This document shows, piece after piece, positions 21,560 through 32,155 of a stretch of 64,000 bases of DNA (within the stretch, counting starts at the first letter, position 1; each line of letters starts with the position of its first letter). The stretch is from Pseudorhodobacter antarcticus (GTDB lineage Bacteria > Pseudomonadota > Alphaproteobacteria > Rhodobacterales > Rhodobacteraceae), in contig CAMAYO010000001.1 in NCBI GenBank assembly GCA_945862465.1, positions 37,988 through 101,987 of the forward strand. Reading direction: 5' to 3'. The position numbers were made by a program, and so were the translations under genes. The notes under the pieces are model-generated. The model worked only from the letters and a program-made list of their open reading frames with translations, made no database searches and was not told where the DNA came from.

Positions 21560-22783
21560 ATGATCGGGCGGAAAATCCGCACACCGATGGTAGAAGTGGA
21601 CAAGCCAAAGGGCTTTGACGACTTTGAATTGCGCCTTGGCGATATGATGCGCGGCGAGCGCGCAACCATGGGCAAATCTTTGCTGGATGTGCAGCGTGAG
21701 TTGAAGATCAAAGCCAGCTATATCGCCGCCATCGAAAATGCGGATGCCTCGGCCTTCGAATCGCCGGGTTTCGTTGCGGGTTATGTGCGGTCTTATGCGC
21801 GCTACTTGGGCATGGAACCCGACGATGTTTTTGCCCATTTCTGCCGTGAGGCAAAGTTTGAAGTGGCTCATGGCATGTCGGCGGCGGCCTCAGGGCAGAT
21901 GATCAAGGCGGCGCGCAACCGCGTGCCCATCGAAAAGCACGACCCGTTTGTGCATTCCAGCTTTGTGCCGCAAGCAGCTGGCCTGTTTTCCAAGGTGGAA
22001 GCGGGGGCCATCGGCTCTTTTGCGGTGCTGATCGCTTTGGTCGCAGCTTTGGGCTACGGCGGCTGGTCGCTGCTGCAAGAAGTGCAGCGCGTGCAACTTG
22101 CGCCGGTCAATGAGGCCCCGGTTGTGGTGGCCGAAATTGCGCCCTTGGGCGATGTGGCTGCTGATGCGCCTTTGGCCCTGTCGGCCCAGATTTCGGGGCA
22201 GGCGGGGGATGCAACGGCCCCAGTTAGCAACGCTGCCGCCGATAGGCTTTACAGCCCGCAGGCCCTGAGCGTGCCGGTGATGACCCCGCGTGATGGACCA
22301 ATTGCAGCCATCAATCCTGACGCGGCGGTTATGCCGGCCCAATCTGCGGTGGATCAAGCCGTGGCACAGGCGGTAACGGCGGAACCTGACGTGCAGGTCG
22401 TGGCCGATGCTGCCCCGAGCGTGGAAATTTTGGCCGTCCGCCCCGCTTGGGTGCGCGTCTCGGCGGCCGATGGCACGGTGCTCTTTGAAAAGGTGCTGGA
22501 TGCTGGCGAACGCTACAGGGTACCGGCCTTGGCGCAAGCCCCGTTGCTGCGTGCGGGCAATTCGGCTTCGGTCTATTTCTCGGTCAATGGGAAAACCTAT
22601 GGCCCCGCCTCGCCCGGATCGCAGGTGGTTAAGAACCTATCGCTGGCCGTGGATGATGTGACCGCAACCTTCCAACTGGCCGATCTGTCCGGCGATGCCG
22701 ATCTGGCGCATTTTGTCGACGTGGCAGAGGCAGCGCAGGTCAAAGCCCCCGCTGACACCGCCGCCACCGCGCCGCAAAACTAA
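21560..22783 (+). CDS. RodZ-like helix-turn-helix/DUF4115 domain protein
   Basis: ELRLGDMMRGERATMGKSLLDVQRELKIKASYIAAIENADASAFESPGFVAGYVRSYARYLGM, single TM segment, C-terminal DUF4115-like domain (RPAWVRVSAADGTVLFEKVLDAGERY). Confidence 0.9.
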   Translation: MIGRKIRTPMVEVDKPKGFDDFELRLGDMMRGERATMGKSLLDVQRELKIKASYIAAIENADASAFESPGFVAGYVRSYARYLGMEPDDVFAHFCREAKFEVAHGMSAAASGQMIKAARNRVPIEKHDPFVHSSFVPQAAGLFSKVEAGAIGSFAVLIALVAALGYGGWSLLQEVQRVQLAPVNEAPVVVAEIAPLGDVAADAPLALSAQISGQAGDATAPVSNAAADRLYSPQALSVPVMTPRDGPIAAINPDAAVMPAQSAVDQAVAQAVTAEPDVQVVADAAPSVEILAVRPAWVRVSAADGTVLFEKVLDAGERYRVPALAQAPLLRAGNSASVYFSVNGKTYGPASPGSQVVKNLSLAVDDVTATFQLADLSGDADLAHFVDVAEAAQVKAPADTAATAPQN

Positions 22784-22855
22784 CTTTTTCACCGCAGTCT
22801 GATTGCAGCCGCGCATTTCAGCGCCTATCGTGCTTGTACAAAGCATGAGGCCCGC

Positions 22856-23971
22856 ATGACACACAATCCGATCCGTCCGTGGCGCAACATAGACCGCCGT
22901 GTCAGCCGCCAAATCCGCGTGGGCCGTGTTCTGGTCGGCGGCGATGCCCCGATTTCGGTGCAGACCATGACGAACACGATCACCTCTGATGTGAAGGCCA
23001 CTTTAGAGCAGGTTCAACGCTGTGCCATAGCCGGCGCCGACATTGTGCGCATCTCGACGCCGGATGAAGATGCCACCCGTGCCTTAAAGGCCATTGTGGC
23101 CGAAAGCCCTGTGCCCATCGTGGCCGACATTCATTTCCACTACAAACGCGCCATTGAAGCCGCCGTTGCAGGCGCTGCCTGCCTGCGCATCAACCCCGGC
23201 AATATCGGCGATGCCAAGCGCGTCGCCGAGGTGGTGAAAGCCGCCAAGGATTATGGCTGTTCCATCCGCATCGGGGTGAATGCAGGGTCTTTGGAAAAGC
23301 ATCTGTTGGATAAATACGGCGAGCCTTGCCCCGATGCCATGGTTGAAAGCGGGATGGATCACATCAAGCTGTTGCAAGACAACGACTTTCACGAATTCAA
23401 GATCTCGGTCAAAGCCTCGGATGTCTTCATGGCGGCGGCGGCCTATCAGCAACTGGCGTCGGTCACCGATGCGCCCATCCATCTGGGCATCACGGAAGCG
23501 GGGGGGCTGACCTCTGGCACGGTAAAGTCGGCCATTGGTCTGGGCAACCTGCTTTGGTCGGGCATTGGGGACACGATCCGCGTCAGCCTATCGGCCGATC
23601 CGGTGGAAGAGGTGAAGGTGGGGTTTGAAATCCTCAAAAGCCTTGGTCTGCGCCATCGTGGTGTGACGATCATCTCTTGCCCATCCTGCGCGCGGCAAGG
23701 GTTTGACGTGATCAAGACCGTCTCGGCGCTGGAGGACCGACTGGCGCATATCACCACCTCGCTGAGCCTCTCGATCATCGGTTGCGTGGTGAACGGCCCC
23801 GGAGAGGCGCTGATGACTGACATCGGCTTTACCGGCGGGGGGGCGGGCAAAGGCATGGTTTATCTTGCGGGCAAGCAAGACCATACTTTGGGCAATGACA
23901 AAATGATCGATCACATTGTGGATTTGGTCGAACAAAAAGCCGCTGAACTGGAAGCGGCCAAGGCCGACTGA
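22856..23971 (+). CDS. ispG: 4-hydroxy-3-methylbut-2-en-1-yl diphosphate synthase
   Basis: [66 protein letters not shown]. Confidence 0.96.
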   Translation: MTHNPIRPWRNIDRRVSRQIRVGRVLVGGDAPISVQTMTNTITSDVKATLEQVQRCAIAGADIVRISTPDEDATRALKAIVAESPVPIVADIHFHYKRAIEAAVAGAACLRINPGNIGDAKRVAEVVKAAKDYGCSIRIGVNAGSLEKHLLDKYGEPCPDAMVESGMDHIKLLQDNDFHEFKISVKASDVFMAAAAYQQLASVTDAPIHLGITEAGGLTSGTVKSAIGLGNLLWSGIGDTIRVSLSADPVEEVKVGFEILKSLGLRHRGVTIISCPSCARQGFDVIKTVSALEDRLAHITTSLSLSIIGCVVNGPGEALMTDIGFTGGGAGKGMVYLAGKQDHTLGNDKMIDHIVDLVEQKAAELEAAKAD

Positions 23972-24048
23972 CGGCGGCTTTTTCGCCGAAGACTTAGACG
24001 CGCCTCGGGGCTTTGCCCTTGTCGTTCGGCCCGCAGCACCCTTGAGCC

Positions 24049-24792
24049 TTAGCCTGCGCGTTCTTGGTCGACGATTTTTTGCATATCCGCTTCGGGCAGA
24101 TAGCCGCGCAGCAAGGTGCCGTTGATCACAAAGGTCGGTGTGCCCGTGATGTTCAAAGCCCCGGCCAGATCATGGTTGGCTTGGATCACGGCCATCACCT
24201 CGGCACTTTCCATCATGGTTGCCACTTCGGCCCCGTCAAAGCCCAAGTCTGCGGCCAAACGGCCCAAAGTTTCGGCATCAGGCGATCCGCGCAGGTCGAT
24301 CAGCGCGTCATGCGCCGCCTTATAGGCATCATCGCCATGCAGCATTCGCATCGCGATGGCGAATTTGGACGAGATCAGCGAATCGTCGCCCAAGATCGGA
24401 AATTCTTTGACAACAAAGCGAATGTCGCCATCGGCCTTTATCAAATCTTCGACTTCGGCATAGGCTTTGCGGCAATAGCCGCAGCGATAGTCCATGAACT
24501 CGACGATGGTGACCGACCCGTCTGGATTGCCGCCAACCCAACTGGCCGGATCCTTGAAAATAGCTGCCGAATTGGTTTGCAGCATATCAACATCCGCCTG
24601 CTGATCGGCGCGCGCCTTGCGGTCTTGCAAAATCTGCATCGCCTCGACGATCACCTCGGGATTATCCAACAGATATTGCCGCACTTCGCCGTGGAAGGCG
24701 TCTTTTTCTGCGGGATTCATCTCGCCCAAGCCTCCGGCAAGGGCGGTCAGGGGGAACAGGCAAAGCGACAGGACGAAAGCGAAGCGGCGCAT
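24049..24792 (-). CDS. DsbA-family thiol:disulfide interchange protein (secreted)
   Basis: Signal peptide; VTIVEFMDYRCGYCRKAY (CGYC active site); NITGTPTFVING. Confidence 0.93.
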   Translation of the reverse strand: MRRFAFVLSLCLFPLTALAGGLGEMNPAEKDAFHGEVRQYLLDNPEVIVEAMQILQDRKARADQQADVDMLQTNSAAIFKDPASWVGGNPDGSVTIVEFMDYRCGYCRKAYAEVEDLIKADGDIRFVVKEFPILGDDSLISSKFAIAMRMLHGDDAYKAAHDALIDLRGSPDAETLGRLAADLGFDGAEVATMMESAEVMAVIQANHDLAGALNITGTPTFVINGTLLRGYLPEADMQKIVDQERAG

Positions 24793-24993
24793 GGGAAGCC
24801 TTTGATCAGTGCAGCGCAAAGCAGGCGCCGCAATACTATGGCCCCCAAGATGCGGCAGGACCGGTCCAAGCGCAATCCCTGTTGGGCCGTCGCAATAGGC
24901 GGGATTGCACCGGCTTTTGCGCCCCGTGACGGCAAGTTTTTTGACCTATGGCGCCGCTTGCCTGTATAGAGGCGCTTCATACAGGGGTGCGCT

Positions 24994-27567
24994 GTGCTGC
25001 GTTTTGTTCTGTCGTTCTTCGGGGCTATCTTTTCAACGGTCACTTTGGGGCTGTTGTTCGCAGCCTTGACAGTAGGCGGCATTTTCTCGATCTATGGCCG
25101 CGATCTGCCCAGCCATGAAAGCTTGGCCCAATATGCCCCGCCGACGATCAGCCGGATCTATTCGGCTGAGGGCAAGTTGATGGACGAATTTGCCACCGAG
25201 CGCCGCCTGTTTGTGCCGATTGGTGACATTCCTGTGCTGGTTAAAGACGCCTTTATCTCGGCCGAGGATAAGCACTTTTACACCCATGTGGGCTATGATG
25301 TGCAAGGCATGATGGCCGCCGCCTACGAGGCCATCAAGACGCGCGGCCAAGTCAAACGCGGTGCGTCCACCATCACCCAGCAGGTCACCAAGAACTTCCT
25401 GCTGTCAGGCGACAAGACTGTGGCACGCAAGATTAAGGAAATCATTCTAGCGACTCGGCTGGAACAGACCCTGTCCAAGGACCGCATTCTGGAACTGTAT
25501 CTTAACGAGATTTTCTTGGGCCAAAACTCTTACGGTGTGGCCGCTGCAGCCCAAACCTATTTCAACAAAACGCTCGAGGAACTTACCCCTGCCGAAGCCG
25601 CAACCCTTGCCTCTTTCCCAAAAGCCCCGTCCGAATTTCACCCCGTGCGCGCCAAGGAGCGTTTGCTGGAACGGCGCAATTATGTGCTGAATGAAATGGT
25701 GCAGAACGGCTACCTTGACGCCGCCTTGGGCCAATCTGCCACAGACGAGCCTTTGCGCACCGTGCAGGGCGGCGATATCCCCACCTTCCGCACCGATATG
25801 CCGCCGCGCGATTACTTTACCGATGAAATCCGCCGCCAATTGTCAGGCACCTTTGGCGAGAACGAGTTCTTCTCTGGCGGTCTGTCGATCCGCGCCACCG
25901 AAGACCCGCAGTTGCAGAAAATCGCCGCCAAAGCCCTGCGCGAGGGGCTTGAAAAATACGACCGCGATCAGGGCGTTTGGCGCGGCACGGGCAAGACCTT
26001 GCCGCCAGATCAGTTGACCCCCGACGCATGGCGCGTGGCCTTATCGGATGTGGCGGGCCTGCCTCGCGATGTCGAAGGCTGGCGCGCCGCAGTGGTGCTG
26101 TCGGTGGCCGAGGCGAGTGCGACTGTTGGCATCGAAGGCGAAGAGGTCCCCGCTGAAATTCCCGCCAAGGATGTCACCTGGGCCAAGAAGCGCTTGGCAG
26201 ATGGCACTTTGGGCCGCAAGGCCAAGGTGCCTGCCGATTTGGTTGCCGTGGGCGATGTGGTCATGGTGCGCGCCCTGCTGGCCGACGATGGCAGTTTTGA
26301 CCGCTGGTCGCTGCGCCAAGTGCCCGAGGTGCAGGGCGGCTTTATGGCGATGGATGTGAACACGGGCCGGGTTATGGCGATGCAGGGCGGCTTTTCCTAT
26401 CAGGATTCGGTCTTTAATCGCGCCACCCAAGCGGCGCGCCAACCGGGGTCCTCGTTCAAACCCTTCGTCTATGCCGCAGCGTTGGATTCGCGCTTTACCC
26501 CTGCCACGATGGTGGTTGATGCCCCCATTATGGTGAACACGCCGCAGGGTCTGTGGACGCCCAAAAACAGCCATGACAAGTTCTTTGGCCCCGCCCCCCT
26601 GCGCACGGGGATCGAGCAAAGCCGCAATCTCATGACGATCCGCATCGCCAAAGAAGTGGGGATGGACACGATCGCGGGCTATGCCGAACGCTTTGGAGTT
26701 TATGACCAGATGCAACCCTTGCTCGCCAATTCCTTGGGCGCGCAGGAAAGCACTTTGTTCAAGATGGTGGCCTCTTATGCCATGTTCGCCAATGGGGGAG
26801 AGCGGGTTGAACCCACCTTGGTTGACCGCGTGCAAGACCGCTATGGTGCGACGATCTATCGCCACGATGCGCGCACCTGTGTTGACTGTGGCATGGACAA
26901 CCTGCCGCAGGGCGCGGGCCTGACCATCACCACCAACCGCGAGCGCGTGATGAACGCCATAACCGCCTATCAGCTGACCTCGATGATGGAAGGCGTGATC
27001 CAGCGTGGCACGGCGACCAATGTGCAATTGCCCGTTCCCGTGGCCGGAAAAACGGGCACGACAAACGAGGCAAAGGATGTCTGGTTCATAGGCTTTACTT
27101 CGAACGTCGTGGCGGGGTGCTACATGGGCTATGACAACCCGCGCGGTCTTGGGCCCAAGGCCTTTGGCGGCACGCTGTGCGTTCCGGTGTTTCAGGCCTT
27201 TATGGAAGAGGCGGTGAAACGCTATGGCGGAACCGCGTTCAAACTGCCGCCCGGCGGGCATTTCGTTAACATCGATCGTTACACCGGCGAACAACTGCCC
27301 GATGACGCCACAGGCCCCAATGTGCAGGCCGAATATTTCCGCGATGGCGAAGAATTGGTCTTTGGCGCAGGGGCCACGGTGGATGGCGGCTTTGCCATGG
27401 GCCAAGACCTGCCGGTCTTTGCCCCCGGCGAGACGTCAGAGTTGGCGCAGCAAGACCCAGTTGACCTCGCAGCGGAACCCCAGGCGCCTGCCACGCCCGC
27501 CCCCCCCGCCGATGGGGCCGAGGAAAAGGCCAAGTTCGGCAGCGTCAGTTCCGGCGGGCTTTATTAA
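24994..27567 (+). CDS. mrcA: Penicillin-binding protein 1A
   Basis: Glycosyltransferase motifs (EDKHFYTHVGYD, KRGASTITQQVTKNFLL) and transpeptidase motifs (QPGSSFKPFVYAAAL, VAGKTGTTNEAKDVWFIGF). Confidence 0.95.
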   Translation: MLRFVLSFFGAIFSTVTLGLLFAALTVGGIFSIYGRDLPSHESLAQYAPPTISRIYSAEGKLMDEFATERRLFVPIGDIPVLVKDAFISAEDKHFYTHVGYDVQGMMAAAYEAIKTRGQVKRGASTITQQVTKNFLLSGDKTVARKIKEIILATRLEQTLSKDRILELYLNEIFLGQNSYGVAAAAQTYFNKTLEELTPAEAATLASFPKAPSEFHPVRAKERLLERRNYVLNEMVQNGYLDAALGQSATDEPLRTVQGGDIPTFRTDMPPRDYFTDEIRRQLSGTFGENEFFSGGLSIRATEDPQLQKIAAKALREGLEKYDRDQGVWRGTGKTLPPDQLTPDAWRVALSDVAGLPRDVEGWRAAVVLSVAEASATVGIEGEEVPAEIPAKDVTWAKKRLADGTLGRKAKVPADLVAVGDVVMVRALLADDGSFDRWSLRQVPEVQGGFMAMDVNTGRVMAMQGGFSYQDSVFNRATQAARQPGSSFKPFVYAAALDSRFTPATMVVDAPIMVNTPQGLWTPKNSHDKFFGPAPLRTGIEQSRNLMTIRIAKEVGMDTIAGYAERFGVYDQMQPLLANSLGAQESTLFKMVASYAMFANGGERVEPTLVDRVQDRYGATIYRHDARTCVDCGMDNLPQGAGLTITTNRERVMNAITAYQLTSMMEGVIQRGTATNVQLPVPVAGKTGTTNEAKDVWFIGFTSNVVAGCYMGYDNPRGLGPKAFGGTLCVPVFQAFMEEAVKRYGGTAFKLPPGGHFVNIDRYTGEQLPDDATGPNVQAEYFRDGEELVFGAGATVDGGFAMGQDLPVFAPGETSELAQQDPVDLAAEPQAPATPAPPADGAEEKAKFGSVSSGGLY

Positions 27568-27615
27568 CCGCGCAAGCAAAAGGCCATGACGCCGCTTGCC
27601 CCGCCCGCCGTCTAT

Positions 27616-27639
27616 CGCTAAATCCGGCGCTAAATCCGG
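27616..27639. repeat. Tandem 12-bp repeat upstream of prfB
   Basis: CGCTAAATCCGG x2, exact and contiguous. Confidence 0.85.
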
Positions 27640-27667
27640 CGCAACGCCGTAACCCAAAAGGTCCTTC

Positions 27668-28795
27668 ATGCGCTCTGAAACCCAAAATCATGTCGATGCG
27701 ATCAAAAAGTCGCTGACGCTCTTGGGGCAACGGATGGATATTGAAACCGCCCCGCATCGGCTGGAAGAGTTCAACGCGCTGATCGAAAACCCCGATCTGT
27801 GGAACGACCCCGCCAAGGCGCAAAAGCTGATGCGCGAGCGGCAGGGGTTGATCGAGGCGCAATCTACCTATGATCTTATCTCCTCTGGCTTGCGCGACAA
27901 TGTCGAGTTGATCGAGATGGGCGAGGCAGAAGCCGATGCCGAGATTGTGGCCGAAGCGGAAGCGGCCCTTAAATCCCTCACCGAACTTGCCGCTCAAAAA
28001 GAGCTTGAGGCGCTGTTGGACGGCGAAGCCGATGGCAACGACACGTTCCTAGAGATCAACGCAGGCGCTGGCGGCACCGAAAGCTGCGACTGGGCCTCGA
28101 TCTTGTCGCGGATGTATGTGCGTTGGGCCGAGAAAAAGGGCTACACCGTTGAGATGCAGTCTGAAACGGCTGGGGAAGAGGCGGGGATACGTTCGGTCGG
28201 CTATAAGATCAGCGGCAAGAACGCTTACGGCTGGCTGAAATCGGAAGCCGGCGTGCACCGTTTGGTGCGTATCAGCCCGTTTGATTCGGCAGCGCGGCGG
28301 CACACGTCCTTTAGCTCGGTCTGGGTCTATCCCGTGGTGGATGACAATATCGAGATCGAGGTGCAGGATAAAGACATCCGCATTGATACCTACCGCTCGT
28401 CGGGCGCGGGTGGACAGCACGTCAACAAGACCGACTCGGCCGTGCGGATCACCCACTTTCCCAGCGGCATCGTGGTGACCTCGTCCCTGAAATCGCAACA
28501 CCAGAACCGCGACATCGCCATGCAGGCTTTGAAATCGCGCCTGTATCAGCAGGAATTGGATAAGCGCAACGCCGCCATCCTAGAAGCGCATGAAAGCAAG
28601 GGCGAGGCGGGCTGGGGCAACCAGATCCGCTCCTATGTTTTGCAGCCCTATCAGATGGTCAAAGACCTGCGCACGGGCGTGGAAACCAGCGATACCCAAG
28701 GCGTGCTGGATGGCGATTTGGACAAGTTCATGGCCGCGACCTTGGCCAAGGATGTGTCGGGCAAAAGCCGCGCTGATGCGATGGGCGAAGACTAA
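27668..28795 (+). CDS. prfB: Peptide chain release factor 2
   Basis: GAGGTESCDWASILSRMY, SSGAGGQHVNKTDSAVRITH; SPF tripeptide (RISPFDSAARRHTSF); uninterrupted ORF. Confidence 0.96.
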   Translation: MRSETQNHVDAIKKSLTLLGQRMDIETAPHRLEEFNALIENPDLWNDPAKAQKLMRERQGLIEAQSTYDLISSGLRDNVELIEMGEAEADAEIVAEAEAALKSLTELAAQKELEALLDGEADGNDTFLEINAGAGGTESCDWASILSRMYVRWAEKKGYTVEMQSETAGEEAGIRSVGYKISGKNAYGWLKSEAGVHRLVRISPFDSAARRHTSFSSVWVYPVVDDNIEIEVQDKDIRIDTYRSSGAGGQHVNKTDSAVRITHFPSGIVVTSSLKSQHQNRDIAMQALKSRLYQQELDKRNAAILEAHESKGEAGWGNQIRSYVLQPYQMVKDLRTGVETSDTQGVLDGDLDKFMAATLAKDVSGKSRADAMGED

Positions 28796-30213
28796 ACCCG
28801 CCGGATCAGGCCAAATGCCGATACCGCCGCTGCGGCCAAGGCCAGCACCGCACAGGTGGCCGCAATATGGGCAAAGGCCAGACTGCTGGCTGCATCATGG
28901 GACGCAGACGCTTGGGCCAGCCCAAAGCCCGGCATATCGGCGCTGACAGGCCCATAAGACCAAAGCGCAATACGCCCCATCAGCGCCACGGCGATCAACC
29001 CCGCCGCCCGCGCTGTGGCATTGTTGATGCCAGAGGCCGCCCCTTGGTCACTCTCTGGGGCTGCGGCCATCACGCAAGCGGTCAGCGGCCCCACCACCAA
29101 AGCCAGTCCAAGACCCGTCAGCAGGCAAAACGGCGCTGTCAGATGCCAGAAATCTTGGGCAGGGGCAAAGTGGGCGATCAGCCCATAGGCCAAGGCCACC
29201 ATTAGGCTACCAAGCGTCAAGGGCCAGCCAAAGCCAATCCTTTCGGCCAAGCGCCCCGCGCGGCCTGAGAGAAGGGCAATGCAGATTGAAATTGGCAAGA
29301 ACGCCGCCGTCACCCCCAAGGGCGTGATGTGCCAAACGGAAATCGCGGTCATTGGCAGATAGAAACTCACCCCGTTCAGCCCGATATAGAGCAGCAGCGT
29401 TGCCAAGTTGACGGCGCTGAATTGGCGGTTGGCAAACAGGTCTAGCCTGATCATTGGGGCTTTCAGACGGGATTCGACCCACAGAAAGGCCACTGCGGCA
29501 GCTATCGCCAGCAGTCCTGCGGGCAAGGCCAAAGCCTCGCCCTCGGTCAAGGCGACGGCCATGGCGCCCAAACACAGGGTTGCCAGCACTGCGCCCCAGA
29601 TATCCACCTTTGTGCCCGGTCGGCCCTGATCGGGAATGGCATGGCGCGCCAAAAGCCACAGTGCGCCTGCGCCAAGGGGCAGGTTCATGGCAAAGATCAC
29701 CCGCCACACGCCCTCTCCGCCCAAGGTCAGCACCAAGCCGCCCAAGATCGGCCCCGCTGCCGTGGTGGCGGTAGAGGCCGCAGCCCAAAGCCCCAGCGCG
29801 CGGCCCCGATCAGCGCGGTCATAAGCACGCGAGACAAGGGTCATCGACCCCGGCACCATAAAGGCCGCTCCCACCCCTTGCAGCACCCGTGCGGCAATCA
29901 TTAATGGCATCGAGGGCGCTATGGCACACAGCAGTGACGCCGCCATAAAGGCCACGATCCCGCCTTGAAACACCCTAACCACGCCAAAGCGGTCAGACAT
30001 GGCCCCGCCCACCAGCACCAACGCTGTGACTGCCAGCAAATACCCCGCCTGCACCCATTGCGCCGTGGCAAGCGTGCCGCCCAGACTGGCGCGGATGGCG
30101 GGCAAGGCTATGGCCGTCACAGACGAATCAATAAACCCCATGGCCGAAGCCATGACAGCGGCCGCCAACAAATAGACGGGTTTGCCACGCAAAAGAGAAG
30201 GGGGGGATGTCAT
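28792..30213 (-). CDS. MFS transporter (DHA2-like)
   Basis: Multi-TM protein; FIDSSVTAIALPAIRASLGGTLATAQWVQAGYLLAVTALVLVGGAMSDRFG. Confidence 0.9.
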   Translation of the reverse strand: MTSPPSLLRGKPVYLLAAAVMASAMGFIDSSVTAIALPAIRASLGGTLATAQWVQAGYLLAVTALVLVGGAMSDRFGVVRVFQGGIVAFMAASLLCAIAPSMPLMIAARVLQGVGAAFMVPGSMTLVSRAYDRADRGRALGLWAAASTATTAAGPILGGLVLTLGGEGVWRVIFAMNLPLGAGALWLLARHAIPDQGRPGTKVDIWGAVLATLCLGAMAVALTEGEALALPAGLLAIAAAVAFLWVESRLKAPMIRLDLFANRQFSAVNLATLLLYIGLNGVSFYLPMTAISVWHITPLGVTAAFLPISICIALLSGRAGRLAERIGFGWPLTLGSLMVALAYGLIAHFAPAQDFWHLTAPFCLLTGLGLALVVGPLTACVMAAAPESDQGAASGINNATARAAGLIAVALMGRIALWSYGPVSADMPGFGLAQASASHDAASSLAFAHIAATCAVLALAAAAVSAFGLIRRV

Positions 30214-30324
30214 AAAGCCAAGGTGGCCCGTCACAGGCCAAGCGTCTAGACGTTTCGCGACCTTGCCGTGGCGACTTTTGCTGCGGTGGGCACCGGTTTT
30301 CCGATGCCCAGCCCAGACCTATCT

Positions 30325-30825
30325 TTAGGCGATTTCGCCGTCTGCATCCGCACCCGGTGCGGGCAGGGCCGTACGGCCTGCCGACAGCGGGTCATCCTGC
30401 CGCTGCACCGAGCCTTCAAAATGCGCGCCGGCTTCGATGGCGATGGTTTTGTGGATGATATCCCCTTCGACCCGCGCGGTCGAGGTGAGGCGCACTTTCA
30501 ATCCACGCACCCGCCCAATGACACGGCCATTGACGACAATGTCATCGGCCACAATCTCGCCCCGAATGGTGGCGGTTTCCCCCACAATCAGCATATGGGC
30601 GCGGATATCGCCTTCCACCGTGCCTTCGACCTGAATGTCGCCGGCGGTTTTCAGGTTGCCCACAACCGTCAGATCAGACGACAGGATGGACGTGCCCGCT
30701 TTGCCCTTGGGGGCCAAAGGCGTGTAGTCCATCAAAGGTTTGATCAGCGGCGTTTCCGGCGCTTTGGTTTTTTCGGTATCACCCGGCTTGGAGCCGGTTT
30801 CGTTGATGCGGCTTTTAGAAAACAT
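30325..30825 (-). CDS. Bactofilin (polymer-forming cytoskeletal protein)
   Basis: SILSSDLTVVGNLKTAGDIQVEGTVEGDIRAHMLIVGETATIRGEIVADDIVVNGRVIGRV. Confidence 0.93.
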   Translation of the reverse strand: MFSKSRINETGSKPGDTEKTKAPETPLIKPLMDYTPLAPKGKAGTSILSSDLTVVGNLKTAGDIQVEGTVEGDIRAHMLIVGETATIRGEIVADDIVVNGRVIGRVRGLKVRLTSTARVEGDIIHKTIAIEAGAHFEGSVQRQDDPLSAGRTALPAPGADADGEIA

Positions 30826-32155
30826 CTCTCGCTGCCTTTATAAAGGTCATCGGGTTCACCGGCTTTCCGCTTAAGCGAACCTCGTAGTGAAGGTGTGTGC
30901 CAGTAGATCGGCCTGAATTGCCCATATCACCGATTTTTTCGCCACGCGATATCTTTTGACCAACCTTGACGTCAATCTGCGATAAGTGGCCGTAGCGGGT
31001 TTCGATGCCAAAGATATGGCGGATCTTAATCAGGCGGCCATAGCCCCCTTCCCAACCGGCATAGATCACCGTGCCGTCGGCTGTTGCAAAAATCGATGTG
31101 CCGTAATCGCCCGCCAAATCTTGCCCCTCGTGCATGCGGGCCGATCCGTTGATTGGGTCGTTGCGCCCGCCAAACCCTGAGGTCAGGCGAAAACGCGATT
31201 GCAAGGGCATGCCCAAGGGCACCTTAAAGGCCGCGATACGGTACAGGTTCAGCGTGTCTAGGTCTTGCAAGATGGCGTTGATGCGCGGCTCATCAGGGCT
31301 GTTGGGCAGGCCCATGGACGAAAACGAAATGGGCGCAAGCGGCCCCCCTTGGCCCGAATAGCCTGATCTGACTGCAGCAATCAGATCATCTGGGTTTAGG
31401 CCTACCGAGGTGAACATTTTGTTCAAAGGCTCGACCGAGATGGTCAGCGCGTCTTCCAGCTTGCCAAAGATGATGGCGTTGCGCGATTCCAGCTGTTGCT
31501 TTTGCAGAGCAACGGCGGCGGTTTTGGCCTCTTCGGCCGTCACACGGGCGGCTTCGGCGTCGCGGTCTTTGGCGGTTTCGGTTAGGGCATTGGCCATCAG
31601 GGCCAAGGTCGTCGCAACATCCTGCGCCCTTTCCGCTTCGGTCGGGGCGGCGCCTGCCTGCTCTGTGCGCGCGGCCTTGGCCTCGGCGATCATGGCGCGG
31701 GCTTCATCGCGCTCATGGATGGTGCGGCGCAGGGTGGATTGGATCACGTCAATTCCCGTCTCCAGCTCGCGCAGGCGGGTTTCAGAGGCCAAAAGCCGCT
31801 CTTGCATCGCCGAAACTTGCTTGAGCGCCAGATTGAACCGCTCTTGCGCGCCAGCCGCCTCGGCCACGCGAAGGTCGCGGTCGGTCGACAGATCGTTGAG
31901 GCGTTGTTCAAACAGGCCGGTTTGGCGCTGGATCTGGTCGCGCGATGAACCGGCATTGATGAAATCCATCAGCAAGATGGCCGAAGCCAGCAAGAACCAT
32001 CCCACCGCCAGTCCGCCCACGGCTAGGCTGATGGCTTGGGTCAGCGGGCGCAGGCGCACAAAGCGGGTGGTGGCATCTGATTTCAGGAACAGGCGTTGTT
32101 CGGGCAGCCACGGCTCTAAAGCGGTTTCGATCCGGTGGGACAACCTAAGAAGCAT
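30815..32155 (-). CDS. M23 family metallopeptidase with N-terminal TM and coiled coil
   Basis: MHEGQDLAGDYGTSIFATADGTVIYAGWEGGYGRLIKIRH, STGTHLHYEVRLSGKPVNPM; 11-nt overlap with bactofilin. Confidence 0.93.
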   Translation of the reverse strand: MLLRLSHRIETALEPWLPEQRLFLKSDATTRFVRLRPLTQAISLAVGGLAVGWFLLASAILLMDFINAGSSRDQIQRQTGLFEQRLNDLSTDRDLRVAEAAGAQERFNLALKQVSAMQERLLASETRLRELETGIDVIQSTLRRTIHERDEARAMIAEAKAARTEQAGAAPTEAERAQDVATTLALMANALTETAKDRDAEAARVTAEEAKTAAVALQKQQLESRNAIIFGKLEDALTISVEPLNKMFTSVGLNPDDLIAAVRSGYSGQGGPLAPISFSSMGLPNSPDEPRINAILQDLDTLNLYRIAAFKVPLGMPLQSRFRLTSGFGGRNDPINGSARMHEGQDLAGDYGTSIFATADGTVIYAGWEGGYGRLIKIRHIFGIETRYGHLSQIDVKVGQKISRGEKIGDMGNSGRSTGTHLHYEVRLSGKPVNPMTFIKAARDVF

